From assembly GCA_964475955.1 (NCBI GenBank), contig CAYYZY010000209.1:1-13086 (forward strand): 13,086 nt of DNA. Reading direction: 5' to 3'. This DNA is from DATKZH01 sp964475955 (GTDB taxonomy: Bacteria; Planctomycetota; Planctomycetia; Pirellulales; Thermoguttaceae). Shown piece after piece: positions 1 through 7,397 of this stretch (its first letter is position 1; every line of letters starts with the position of its first letter). The translations under genes and the position numbers were made by a program. The notes beneath the pieces are model-generated. The model had not been told where the DNA came from. It saw only the letters and a list, made by a program, of their open reading frames with translations, and made no database searches.

Positions 1-470
1 TCGAAGGCCCACGATTCCGGCAGGTAGACGCTGCTGTCGAGCAGGCACAGGAAGTCTTCGGTGGCATAACTGATGTGGACGGAGACGACACAGTTGTCCA
101 CTTTTCCCGTGCGCCCACACCATTGGCGAGCGATGCCCACTGTGTCCTGGCCGCTCTTGGGCACCCCCGATTCGTCCACGATGCCGATCGCCCGCGGATC
201 GGCGTGCTCTTCGGCGACGATCTGTTGGCAGCGGTCGCGCAGTTGCTCCTCGTCCCACTGGATCGACTCGAGGAAGCGCTGCAAGGTCCGCGGTGGGATG
301 CCCACCTCCAACGCCATCGGTTCCACCGACTTCCGCTCGATCGACGACAGTTGACCTTGCACGTAACCCTGCAACAACCCCCGCGGCTCCTGCCGGCCAA
401 AGCAACCGGCGAACCGCCGCAAGAACAGCACCAGTTCCCTGCCCAACGCGGCGATCTGCTTCAAACCCAT
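1..470 (-). CDS. IS701-type DDE transposase, N-terminal part (runs off left edge)
   Basis: An open frame reads leftward from an ATG at 470 and is still open at position 1, giving 156 complete codons. GGAGG lies about 9 nt upstream of the ATG, which supports this start. The protein contains GIVDESGVPKSGQDTVG followed by ARQWCGRTGKVDNC and VVSVHISYATEDF, the conserved block around the first catalytic Asp (D99 here) of IS701-type transposases (DDE superfamily endonucleases). The enzyme would cut and join the ends of its own insertion sequence. Only about the first third is visible, so the remaining catalytic residues and the integrity of the gene cannot be judged. It is divergent from the thioesterase gene and shows no functional link to the operon. 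The family call is from recognition of motifs; I am confident it is a transposase, less so of the exact IS family. Confidence 0.88.
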   Translation of the reverse strand, partial: MGLKQIAALGRELVLFLRRFAGCFGRQEPRGLLQGYVQGQLSSIERKSVEPMALEVGIPPRTLQRFLESIQWDEEQLRDRCQQIVAEEHADPRAIGIVDESGVPKSGQDTVGIARQWCGRTGKVDNCVVSVHISYATEDFLCLLDSSVYLPESWAF

Positions 471-869
471 CCTGACGATCCTCCGTGATCCGAACCGGGA
501 GGATCGTGCAACAGAACCCGCCTCCATGCCAAGACCAATATCCCTCTCGCTCCAAACCCAACCGAGACAACATGTTACGTCATACCCCCGAAGCTAAGTG
601 GCGCTGTCCAAAAGTAGATCGGCATCGGAAATCCGTGGCCCAGGCGAACAAGCAGCCGTGCTTTGGCTCAGTCTCCAGTTTCCCCTGCTTCGGACGGCCG
701 GTCAAGCAAGGAGGCGTGCGGAACGGGGCCGGGGAAGTCCCGTGGAGGAGTCGGGCGCGGCCGGTGCCGCGTTGACCGCGGGGCGGCCCTTTCGCACAAT
801 GGGTCACGCGGGGACATGGGCGGAATCGGGGCGCGACGGGTTCGACCATCCCGACGGAGAGGTGCGGCC
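471..869. other. Non-coding stretch between transposase and thioesterase, with probable IS end
   Basis: I find no convincing gene here; short frames on both strands are low-complexity and look like chance. The part next to the transposase (471 to roughly 600) is less GC-rich than the rest and should be the untranslated end of the insertion sequence. The composition changes around 590-610. The tetranucleotide CTAA at 594-597 fits the YTAR target preference reported for IS701-type elements, but with only one end in view neither the terminal inverted repeat nor the target duplication can be confirmed. The rest is GC-rich leader for the thioesterase gene. Confidence 0.5.
772..800 (+). promoter_or_regulatory. 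Candidate sigma70-type promoter for the thioesterase gene
   Basis: TTGACC (772-777) and CACAAT (795-800) are separated by 17 bp, matching the -35/-10 layout of a housekeeping promoter with 5/6 and 4/6 consensus positions. Transcription would start near 807 and give a leader of about 63 nt before the GTG at 870. It lies in otherwise GC-rich DNA, which makes the match somewhat less likely to be chance, but no other evidence supports it. Confidence 0.35.
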
Positions 870-1292
870 GTGTCGGACGAAAAGCGGAGCGATCGCTACC
901 TGGCGATCAAGGTGCTGATGATGCCGCGCGACACGAACCCGTACGGCACGATCTTCGGCGGCGTCGTCATGAGCTACGTCGACCAGGCGGGGGCCGCGGG
1001 GGCACACTACGAGATCCGGCGGGCCGGTTGGCCCGATCAGCCGATCGTCACCGTGGCGATGGAGCGCGTCGAGTTTCATCTTCCGGTGTTCGTGGGCGAC
1101 ATCGTGAGTTTCTGGACGCGGCTGGTGAAGGTGGGACGCACCTCGATCACCATCCACGTCGACGTCGAGGCCGACCGGCGCGGGGAGCCCGTCCATCTCA
1201 CCGAGGCCGAAGTCACCTACGTGACCGTCGACCTGACGGGCGGCCAGCGCCGGCCGGTGCCCGTCCGGGGCCCCGAGTCGCCGATCGTGTAA
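870..1292 (+). CDS. Hotdog-fold acyl-CoA thioesterase (YciA/BFIT type)
   Basis: This 140-residue protein has the length and motifs of single-domain hotdog thioesterases that hydrolyse acyl-CoA to free acid and CoA in the cytoplasm. The segment MPRDTNPYGTIFGGVVMSYVDQAGAAGA (residues 18-45, written here as one continuous family motif) carries the family's N-x2-G-x2-F-G-G turn and the Asp (D38) that aligns with the catalytic Asp of YciA. A central V-E-F-H-x-P-V-F-V-G-D block (residues 67-77) is also typical. I chose the GTG at 870 because GGAGAGG lies 7 nt upstream and because homologous sequence begins just after it; an in-frame ATG at 816 would add 18 Arg/Gly-rich residues that look untranslated. 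It converges on the operon with a 20 bp gap and is probably an unrelated housekeeping gene. Confidence 0.85.
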   Translation: MSDEKRSDRYLAIKVLMMPRDTNPYGTIFGGVVMSYVDQAGAAGAHYEIRRAGWPDQPIVTVAMERVEFHLPVFVGDIVSFWTRLVKVGRTSITIHVDVEADRRGEPVHLTEAEVTYVTVDLTGGQRRPVPVRGPESPIV

Positions 1293-1311
1293 GCACGGCC
1301 CGTGCCGGCAC
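1293..1311. terminator. Overlapping palindromes between convergent genes, possible bidirectional terminator
   Basis: The 20 bp between the two convergent stop codons is almost entirely palindromic. GCACGG (1293-1298) pairs with CCGTGC (1300-1305), and GTGCCGGCAC (1302-1311) is a perfect palindrome sharing part of the first. The two stems are mutually exclusive. There is no T-tract on either strand, so it is not a standard intrinsic terminator; its position makes a role in 3' end formation plausible. Confidence 0.35.
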
Positions 1312-1312
1312 T

Positions 1313-2902
1313 TCAAGAGGCGTCGATCGCTGCGGGCTCGGGCGAGGGACCTTTCCACGCCAGGGCGGCCGTGGGGCAGGCGGCGACGCACTCGGCGGCG
1401 ACCCGGCTGAGGGCCTCCTGGAGCGTGCGGTCGAAGGGGACGCCGACGCGGACGTCGAAACCGCGGCCGATGAACGTCAAACCCAACGGCTCCTGCGCCC
1501 GGGCGGCGATCTCGATGCACAGGCCGCACCGGATGCACTTGCCCGGCTCGTAAATCACCTCGGCGTGCTGCCGGCTCTGGCAGAACGAGGCCCGCTCGCC
1601 GCCGTACCGCTTGGGGTCGGCCCCGTACTCCTCGGCGTAGCGTTTGAGCTTGCAGGTGGCCAGGGCGCGGCAGTCGCAGTGCAGGCACCGGGCGGCCTGG
1701 CGCACGGCCTCGTCGTGCGCATAGCCGGCGGCGCCTTCCGGGTCGGTGCGCGGGGCCGGGTCGGCGCCGGCCATCAGCTCGGTCGTTTCGGCCTCGTCGA
1801 GCCGCCCCATGCGGGATGAGAACCGCTTGCCGGGTCCCGCCGTCGGCCGGCCGGCCAGGAATCGGCCGATCGACGCGGCCGCCTCCTTGCCGTCGGCCGC
1901 GCTTCGGATGACCAGCCCCTTCGTGCGCACGGCGTTGCCGGCGGCGAAGACGCCCGGGCTGCTCGTCTCGAACGTGTCGCGGTCGATCTCGGCGCCCCGC
2001 TTGCCCGACTTGAGCCCCCAATCGGCGAACGTCGCCTGGTCGGTGGCCCCGCAGGCGAGCAGCACGGCGTCGAACCGGCCGGCCAGCTCGGCCAGCGAGG
2101 GGCGATCGGCCCCGGACGTGCCGAGGCGGACTTCCGGGCCGAGCCGGGTGATTTGGGCGATCTCGGCGTCGAGCACGTCGCGGGGGAGTTCCTCTTCGGT
2201 GGTCTCGCGGCGGAGTTGCCCGCCCAGGACCGGCTGCTTCTCGAACAGCGTCACGGCGTGCCCGGCCCGGAGCAGGTAGTAAGCGGCGGCCAGCCCGGTC
2301 GGCCCGCCGCCGGCGACGGCGACGCGTTTGCCGGTCGGCGCTTCGCACTCGGGCAGGTACGGGTCGTCGGAGGCCAGGTCGACGTCGGCCACGTAGCGCT
2401 TCAGGAGGCAGATGGCCACGGCCCCGTCGGCCGGCGCCCGGCGGCACGCCTTCTCGCAAGGGGCGGGGCAGACGCGGCCCAGCACGGCCGGCAGGGCGAT
2501 GTCGCGTTTGACGGTTTCGATCGCCCCGCGCAGGTCCTCCGCGGCGATCTGGCGGAGCATCTGGGGGATGTTCATGTGGGCGGGGCAGCCGAAATCGCAC
2601 GGCGCGAAGCAGTCGCCCAGGTGGTCGCTCAGCAGCAGCTCCAGCGTGGTGCGGCGCACGTCGTGCACTTCGGGCGTCTCGCTCTCGACCGCCATGCCGT
2701 CGACCGCCGCCGTGGCACACGAGGGGACCAGCTTCCCGCGGTCGGCAAGCTTGACGATGCACGCCAGGCACGAGGTCGAAGGCGGGTAGCCGTCGAGAAA
2801 GCAGAGCGTGGGAATATCGATCCCCAGCTTGCGGGCCGCGTCGAGGATCGTGGCGCCCTCGGGCACTTCGACTTCGCACCGGTCGATGGTGATTTTGGGC
2901 AT
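1313..2902 (-). CDS. 2Fe-2S / GltD-like FAD / 4Fe-4S oxidoreductase subunit lacking the NAD(P)H domain
   Basis: This 529-residue cytoplasmic electron-transfer subunit has three parts. Residues 1-80 form a NuoG-type [2Fe-2S] domain (C34-x10-C45-x2-C48-x13-C62). Residues about 85-345 resemble GltD and NfnB: a cluster-binding domain with C98, C102, C106 and CPAPCEKAC (C145, C149, C153), an FAD-binding G198-G-G-P-T-G203 with E221, and the second FAD segment SPGVFAAGNAV (315-325), where the usual Asp of AGDA is Asn. The C-terminus has CLHCDC (406-411) and one [4Fe-4S] site (C456, C459, C462, C509). Only about 30 residues separate the first FAD domain (LLACGA, 281-286) from SPGVFAAG, where GltD proteins normally carry a roughly 130-150 residue NAD(P)H Rossmann domain. 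It is the last gene of the operon, 34 bp after the NuoEF fusion, and is probably its partner. The start is the ATG before PKITIDRCEVEV; there is no Shine-Dalgarno sequence. Confidence 0.85.
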   Translation of the reverse strand: MPKITIDRCEVEVPEGATILDAARKLGIDIPTLCFLDGYPPSTSCLACIVKLADRGKLVPSCATAAVDGMAVESETPEVHDVRRTTLELLLSDHLGDCFAPCDFGCPAHMNIPQMLRQIAAEDLRGAIETVKRDIALPAVLGRVCPAPCEKACRRAPADGAVAICLLKRYVADVDLASDDPYLPECEAPTGKRVAVAGGGPTGLAAAYYLLRAGHAVTLFEKQPVLGGQLRRETTEEELPRDVLDAEIAQITRLGPEVRLGTSGADRPSLAELAGRFDAVLLACGATDQATFADWGLKSGKRGAEIDRDTFETSSPGVFAAGNAVRTKGLVIRSAADGKEAAASIGRFLAGRPTAGPGKRFSSRMGRLDEAETTELMAGADPAPRTDPEGAAGYAHDEAVRQAARCLHCDCRALATCKLKRYAEEYGADPKRYGGERASFCQSRQHAEVIYEPGKCIRCGLCIEIAARAQEPLGLTFIGRGFDVRVGVPFDRTLQEALSRVAAECVAACPTAALAWKGPSPEPAAIDAS

Positions 2903-2934
2903 GAGCGATGAGTGATGAGTGGCGAGTGGCGAGC
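2900..2934. repeat. Five-unit tandem heptad repeat at the NuoEF/GltD-like junction
   Basis: Five consecutive 7 bp units fit KRYGAGY with small departures: the two middle units are identical (GATGAGT at 2907-2913 and 2914-2920), followed by GGCGAGT (2921-2927) and GGCGAGC (2928-2934), with CATGAGC (2900-2906) as the first. On the coding (minus) strand the last unit supplies the ATG of the GltD-like gene, so the repeat fills essentially the entire intergenic gap and replaces a normal ribosome binding site. Confidence 0.75.
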
Positions 2935-2936
2935 GG

Positions 2937-5300
2937 TCATTCGACGACGACGGCGCCGGTGGGGCAGACTTCGCGGCAGGTGTCGCAGCGCGTGCAGAGG
3001 TCGTCGAGGACGACGTGTTTTCGGTACGGCGTGATGGGGATCGCTTCAACCGGACAGTGCTGGGCGCAAAGCGTGCAGCCGATGCAATCGTCGGTGATCG
3101 AGTAGTGAATCAGGTCCTTGCACTTGCCGGCCGGGCAGCGCCCCTCCAGGTGGGCCTCGTATTCCTCGCGGAAGTAGCGGAGCGTGGAGAGCACCGGGTT
3201 GGGGGCCGTCTTCCCCAGCCCGCAGATGCTCCCCGCGCTGACCGTACGCGCAAGCTGCTCGAGCCATTCCAGGTCGCCCTTCTTGCCCTGGCCGCTACAG
3301 AGGCGGTCCATGAGGTCGAGCATGCGTCGGGTGCCCACGCGGCAGAGCGTACACTTGCCGCACGACTGGTCCTGGGTGAAGCGGAGGAAATAGCGTGCGA
3401 TGTCGACCATGCAGTCCGACTCGTCGAGCACGACCAGGCCGCCCGAGCCCATGATGGCCCCGGCCCGGGTGAGGGCCTCGAAGTCGACCGGCGTATCGGC
3501 CAATTCGGCCGGCACGCAACCGCCCGAGGGGCCGCCGACCTGCACGGCCTTCAGGGCCTTGCCGCCGGCCACTCCGCCGCCGATCTCGTCGACGATCTGG
3601 CGGAGCGTGATTCCCATGGGGACCTCGATCAGGCCGCCGCGCACGACCTTGCCGGCCAGGGCGAAAACCTTGGTCCCCTTGCTCTTCTCGGTGCCCAGGC
3701 GCGCGAAGGCCGCGCCCCCGTGCCGGAGAATCCACGGGAAGAGGGCGTAGCTTTCGACGTTGTTGACCAGCGTCGGCTTGCCGCGGAGCCCCTGCCGGGC
3801 TGGGTACGGGGGGCGGAGGCGGGGCATGCCGCGCTTCCCCTCCAACGAGGCCAAAAGGGCCGTCTCCTCCCCGCAGACGAACGCCCCCGCCCCTTCCTTC
3901 ACCGAAAGGTGCAGCCGGAAGTCGCTCCCCATGACCGAGTCGCCCAAGAGACCCCGCTCGACGCACCGGGCGAGCGCCTCGCGGATCCGCCGCACGGCCA
4001 GGGAATATTCCGCCCGAATGTAGAAAAACCCCTCGTGGGCGCCGACGGCCCGGGCGGCCATGGCCACGCCCTCGATGATGCGGTAGGGGAAGCTCTCCAG
4101 AAGCATCCGGTCCATGAAGGCGCCGGGGTCGCCCTCGTCGCCGTTGCAGATGATGTACTTCACGTCGCCGGGGGCCGCCCGGACCGCCGCCCACTTCGTG
4201 CCGGTGGGGAACCCGCCGCCGCCGCGGCCGCGCACGCCGCTGGTTTGGACCTCGGCGACGAGATCGTCGGGCGAGAGCTCGGTGACGCACCGCTGGAGCG
4301 ACTGGAAGCCGCCGTGCCGGAGGTATTCGTCGAGGTCGACCGGGTCGATCTGGCCGCAGTACTCCGTGGCGACGCGCTGCTGGGGGCCGAGGAACGCGCA
4401 GACGGGCGCGTCGCGCACGTCGATCGCGTGCCGGCGGATCGGGTCGCCCACCTCGTCGGTAAGCAGCCCGTCGAGAAGCCGCGACACGGTGTGGCCCAGG
4501 CGCTTCGTCAACCCCTTCGGCCGGAAGTGCTTCAGCACGACGGAGCGGACGTCCTCCGCGCTCATCTTGGCGAACAGGTGCGAAGGTCCCTTGTCGGGCA
4601 CGATCTCCATAAGAGGCGTCTGGTGGCACATGCCCACGCAGCCGACCCGTTTCACCACGGCCGGAATGCCCGTCTCGGCCAACACGCTGCCGATCGCCTC
4701 GTGGACCTGGCCGCTGCCCTGGGCGACGCAGCACGAGCCCAGCCCGACGCGGATCTCGCCCGCTCCCTCCGCCGGCCGCGGCGGCGCCGGCGCGGCCTTC
4801 CCCCCGCCGTCGCGGGCCTTGTGGAGGAAATCGGCCAGCACCTCGGGCACCTGGGCGGGGGTGAGCCGGCCGTAGGTCACGTCGTCGATCTGGATCACCG
4901 GGGCCAGCGTGCAGCAGCCCAGGCAGGCGATTTTTTGGACGGTGAAAAGGCCGTCGGCGTCGGTGTCGTCGCCGTTGCCGATGCCGAGGTGGCGCTCCAG
5001 GGCGTCCTGGATGAGCCCGGCCCCCTTCACGTGACACGCCGTCCCGTGGCACACGCTCACCATGTGCCGCCCGACCGGCCGGTGCCGGAACTGGGTGTAG
5101 AAGGTGGAGACTCCGGCAACGTCGGCCGGCGTGATCTCCGTCAGCGCGCACACGCGCTCCAGCGCCTCCTGCGGCAGGTAGCGATAGTGCCCCTGGATCG
5201 CCTGGAGCATGGGGATCACGGTCTCGCGTCCGCGCCCCAGTTCCTCCACGCTGCGGTCGACGAAGGACAGGTCGACGTTGGCTGTCAGGTCACGCTTCAT
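2937..5300 (-). CDS. Fused NuoE-NuoF NADH-oxidising subunit with C-terminal 2[4Fe-4S] ferredoxin
   Basis: This 787-residue cytoplasmic protein joins two subunits that are usually separate. Residues 1-160 are a NuoE/HydC/HndA thioredoxin-like [2Fe-2S] domain (C84-x4-C89, C126-x3-C130). An Ala/Pro linker (about 161-182) leads to a second thioredoxin-like domain (C190/C191, C221-x3-C225), as at the N-terminus of HydB and HndC. NuoF follows: glycine-rich FMN/NADH site GRGGGGFPTGTKW (358-370), NGDEGDPGAFMDR (386-398), CGEETALL (476-483), an SLBB-like region, and the [4Fe-4S] site C647-x2-C650-x2-C653 with C693. The tail holds two classical [4Fe-4S] motifs (C739, C742, C745, C749; C769, C772, C775, C779). 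By family it transfers a hydride from NADH to FMN and on to iron-sulfur clusters. The ATG at 5300 was chosen because homology to NuoE begins there; the frame stays open far upstream only by overlapping the propeller gene. It sits 50 bp after the propeller gene and 34 bp before the GltD-like gene. Confidence 0.9.
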   Translation of the reverse strand: MKRDLTANVDLSFVDRSVEELGRGRETVIPMLQAIQGHYRYLPQEALERVCALTEITPADVAGVSTFYTQFRHRPVGRHMVSVCHGTACHVKGAGLIQDALERHLGIGNGDDTDADGLFTVQKIACLGCCTLAPVIQIDDVTYGRLTPAQVPEVLADFLHKARDGGGKAAPAPPRPAEGAGEIRVGLGSCCVAQGSGQVHEAIGSVLAETGIPAVVKRVGCVGMCHQTPLMEIVPDKGPSHLFAKMSAEDVRSVVLKHFRPKGLTKRLGHTVSRLLDGLLTDEVGDPIRRHAIDVRDAPVCAFLGPQQRVATEYCGQIDPVDLDEYLRHGGFQSLQRCVTELSPDDLVAEVQTSGVRGRGGGGFPTGTKWAAVRAAPGDVKYIICNGDEGDPGAFMDRMLLESFPYRIIEGVAMAARAVGAHEGFFYIRAEYSLAVRRIREALARCVERGLLGDSVMGSDFRLHLSVKEGAGAFVCGEETALLASLEGKRGMPRLRPPYPARQGLRGKPTLVNNVESYALFPWILRHGGAAFARLGTEKSKGTKVFALAGKVVRGGLIEVPMGITLRQIVDEIGGGVAGGKALKAVQVGGPSGGCVPAELADTPVDFEALTRAGAIMGSGGLVVLDESDCMVDIARYFLRFTQDQSCGKCTLCRVGTRRMLDLMDRLCSGQGKKGDLEWLEQLARTVSAGSICGLGKTAPNPVLSTLRYFREEYEAHLEGRCPAGKCKDLIHYSITDDCIGCTLCAQHCPVEAIPITPYRKHVVLDDLCTRCDTCREVCPTGAVVVE

Positions 5301-5321
5301 GGGCTCTTTTCCATCGTACGC

Positions 5322-5340
5322 AGCCGGGGCGCCCCCGGCT
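5322..5340. repeat. Perfect GC-rich hairpin between propeller gene and NuoEF gene
   Basis: AGCCGGGG (5322-5329) and CCCCGGCT (5333-5340) form a perfect 8 bp stem with a 3 nt loop, placed in the 50 bp gap 11 nt after the propeller stop codon. No T-tract follows on the minus strand, and the downstream ATG is only 21 nt away. It may stabilise or protect the mRNA end, lower downstream expression, or be a REP-like element. Confidence 0.6.
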
Positions 5341-5350
5341 TCCAGCGCGG

Positions 5351-7309
5351 CTACTTGCCGATGCAGAACAGGTGCTCCTTGCCGCGGATGTAGAGCCGGC
5401 CGTCCTGGAAGGCGGGGCAGGTGACGCACGGCTCGCCCAGGTCGTTCTCGGCGACCACCTCCACCTGGTCCTCCTCGCCGCTGGGCCCGATGATCCACCC
5501 CTTGCCCTCGTCGCTGAACAGGTAGACACGTCCGGCGGCCCAACTGGGCGAGGAGGTGAACGTGGCGTCGAAGTCCTGCTCCCAGAGCATCTCGCCCGTC
5601 TCCGCGTCGAACGCCGTCAGCGCCCCCCACGTGGCCAGCAGGAACAGGTACTCGTCGGTGACGAGCGGGCTGCACGTGTCGGGCAGGCCGTCTTCGGCGA
5701 TCCAGAGGATCTTGTCCGTCTCGGTCACGTCGCCCTCGCCGTCGGCGCGGATGGCCGTCCACACGCAGTACTCGTTGCCCACGTGCACCACGCCGTCGTG
5801 GAACACGGGCGAGGGGCCGCAGTCGGCGGCCAGGCAGTCGGCGCGCCAAAGCTCCGTGCCGTCGGCCGGGTTGTATGAAATCACCCAGGGGTCGGCCGCC
5901 GTGATGAGCTGCTCGCGTCCGCCGTGCTCGACGACGATGGGCGAGGTCCACGAATTGGGCACGGGCCGCGGCACCTCGTAGACGGTCTCGCCGGTCTTGG
6001 CGTCCAGCGCGATGAGCTTCGATTTCTCGTCCTTGGCCGTGCCGCCCTGGTCGAACTGGACCAGGAGCAGATCGCCGTAGAGCACCGGCGTCGACGCGTG
6101 GCCGTAAATGTTCTCCGGCATGTCGAGGCTGCGCGCCCAGACCAGGTTGCCGCCGAAGTCGTGGGCCGCGACGTCGCCGTTGGCGAACATGGTGAACACC
6201 CAGCGGCCGTCGGTGCTCGCCGTCGGCGCCGCGAAGCCGGTGGCGTCGTCGACCTTGGGCGGCTCGGCCGTGCTCTCGGGCGTGCCGGGCACGGCCCGCC
6301 GCCATCGCAGCTTGCCGGTGTCGGCCTGGAAGCAGAACACCTCGCGGCGCGTTTCGTCGGCCCCGGTGAGGAACACGAAATCGCCGACCACCACCGCCGA
6401 GCTGTTCCCCGCGAGCGGAACCGGCGCCTTCCATACGACGTTCTCCCCGGCGGCGCCGTCCCACGACTCGGGCACGTCCTCAAACGGCGAGATGCCCGAG
6501 CCGTTCGGGCCGCGGAACCGGAGCCAGCCGGTCCGGATCTCGTCGGCGGTGGGGTAGAACGGCTTTTCGGGCGGATCGGGCGGCCCCAAGTCGGCTGCTT
6601 CGGCCGCTTCGGCCGCTGCGGTCTCGGCCGGCTTCGGCGCGGGCTTCGGCTGGGCCTCGCCGCCGGCGACCTGCGCCGAAGGGGCCGTGGCCGGCGCCGG
6701 GGAGGGCGACGGCGCCACATCGTCGGACGATACGCCGCCGGTGGCGTCGGGCCCCAAGACCGAGGCCACCCGGACCGTCTCCTCCGGCAAATCGCCGCGG
6801 AAGCTGATCGACAGCGCGCCGATCGCCCCGACCAGGACCAGCGCCAACGCCCCGACGGCCCAACGCGCGATCTGCATGTTCGGCGTCTCCCGGTCGACGG
6901 GCACCGCCTGCGGCTCGGGTTCGGGCAGCTTCCGCCGCAGCGTGGCGGCCGACTTGACGGCGATCAGGAAGACGATCACCCCGCCCAATAGGAGCCACGT
7001 GCCCACCGTGGCGAAGCGTCGCTGGCGGAAATACTCCTCGCGCAGGTGCAGGTCGAGCTCGCGGAACTGCGTGCGAAGCGCTTCGTTGTCGGGCTCCGAC
7101 GCCACGGCCGCCTTCAAGGCCCGGTACGCCCGATCCTCCGAAGGGTCTTTGGCGCCCCGCCGAACGTAGTCCGAGACCAGCAGGGCGCAGACCACGATGG
7201 AAAACACGCCCGCCACGGCGGCGACGCGCACGGCGAGCTGGTACGCGCCGTTCGGGGGAGAGTCGGCGGCCTGAGCGTTGCCGTTGGGTTGGGTTGGGTT
7301 CGTATTCAT
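5351..7309 (-). CDS. Three-TM membrane protein with C-terminal PQQ-like beta-propeller
   Basis: This 652-residue protein has an N-terminal membrane part and a long propeller. Hydrophobic helices lie at about residues 24-47, 100-118 and 148-168, with a charged helical stretch (about 48-99) between the first two. A Pro/Ala/Glu-rich linker (about 187-252) leads to a PQQ-like (PQQ_2/BamB-like) propeller of about 390 residues that begins with GWLRFRGPNGSG and shows repeated D-A-x-T-G-x-x-x-W blades. With three helices and an N-in start the propeller would lie outside the cytoplasmic membrane (inferred). I see no haem motif, and whether any cofactor binds is unknown; many members of this fold are scaffolds. 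An in-frame GTG at 7318 would add three residues; neither start has a clear Shine-Dalgarno sequence. It lies between the NapH-like and NuoEF genes, suggesting that it assembles or anchors the redox complex, or senses a ligand for it. Confidence 0.85.
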   Translation of the reverse strand: MNTNPTQPNGNAQAADSPPNGAYQLAVRVAAVAGVFSIVVCALLVSDYVRRGAKDPSEDRAYRALKAAVASEPDNEALRTQFRELDLHLREEYFRQRRFATVGTWLLLGGVIVFLIAVKSAATLRRKLPEPEPQAVPVDRETPNMQIARWAVGALALVLVGAIGALSISFRGDLPEETVRVASVLGPDATGGVSSDDVAPSPSPAPATAPSAQVAGGEAQPKPAPKPAETAAAEAAEAADLGPPDPPEKPFYPTADEIRTGWLRFRGPNGSGISPFEDVPESWDGAAGENVVWKAPVPLAGNSSAVVVGDFVFLTGADETRREVFCFQADTGKLRWRRAVPGTPESTAEPPKVDDATGFAAPTASTDGRWVFTMFANGDVAAHDFGGNLVWARSLDMPENIYGHASTPVLYGDLLLVQFDQGGTAKDEKSKLIALDAKTGETVYEVPRPVPNSWTSPIVVEHGGREQLITAADPWVISYNPADGTELWRADCLAADCGPSPVFHDGVVHVGNEYCVWTAIRADGEGDVTETDKILWIAEDGLPDTCSPLVTDEYLFLLATWGALTAFDAETGEMLWEQDFDATFTSSPSWAAGRVYLFSDEGKGWIIGPSGEEDQVEVVAENDLGEPCVTCPAFQDGRLYIRGKEHLFCIGK

Positions 7310-7348
7310 GTTCGTCACGCAAGGTTCGTCGTCGGTTTCGGGATCGGA

Positions 7349-7362
7349 AGGCGGACGGCCGC
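7349..7362. repeat. Small hairpin in the gap between NapH-like and propeller genes
   Basis: GGCGG (7349-7353) and CCGCC (7358-7362) pair perfectly around a 4 nt loop within the roughly 88 bp gap between two operon genes. No T-run follows in the transcribed direction, so termination is unlikely. It may simply reflect base composition. The remainder of this gap shows no promoter I would defend. Confidence 0.3.
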
Positions 7363-7397
7363 CCCTGTTCCAAGAATCGCAATGGTGCCAATACGCG

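Noticed and set aside
816..1292. An earlier ATG for the thioesterase at 816
   Set aside because: It adds an Arg/Gly-rich segment without family similarity, whereas the GTG at 870 has a good GGAGAGG ribosome binding site.
804..2879. A 691-codon minus-strand frame overlapping the GltD-like gene and the thioesterase
   Set aside because: It is a shifted frame of the GltD-like gene and antisense to the thioesterase; its composition is almost entirely Arg, Gly, Pro and Ala.
2937..5300. Reading the NuoEF/GltD pair as an [FeFe] hydrogenase
   Set aside because: No H-cluster motifs (TSCCPxW, MPCxxKxxE, FExMACxGGCxxGGG) occur in any protein of the window, so only the electron-input subunits are shared.
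2919..5393. An 824-codon open frame on the plus strand opposite the NuoEF fusion
   Set aside because: It is antisense to a protein with clear NuoE, NuoF and ferredoxin motifs, and its translation is Arg/Ala/His/Asp-rich without any domain. High GC makes such frames common.
2937..6464. A 1175-residue version of the NuoEF protein from a start far upstream
   Set aside because: The additional 388 residues are an off-frame reading of the propeller gene; NuoE homology begins at the ATG at 5300.
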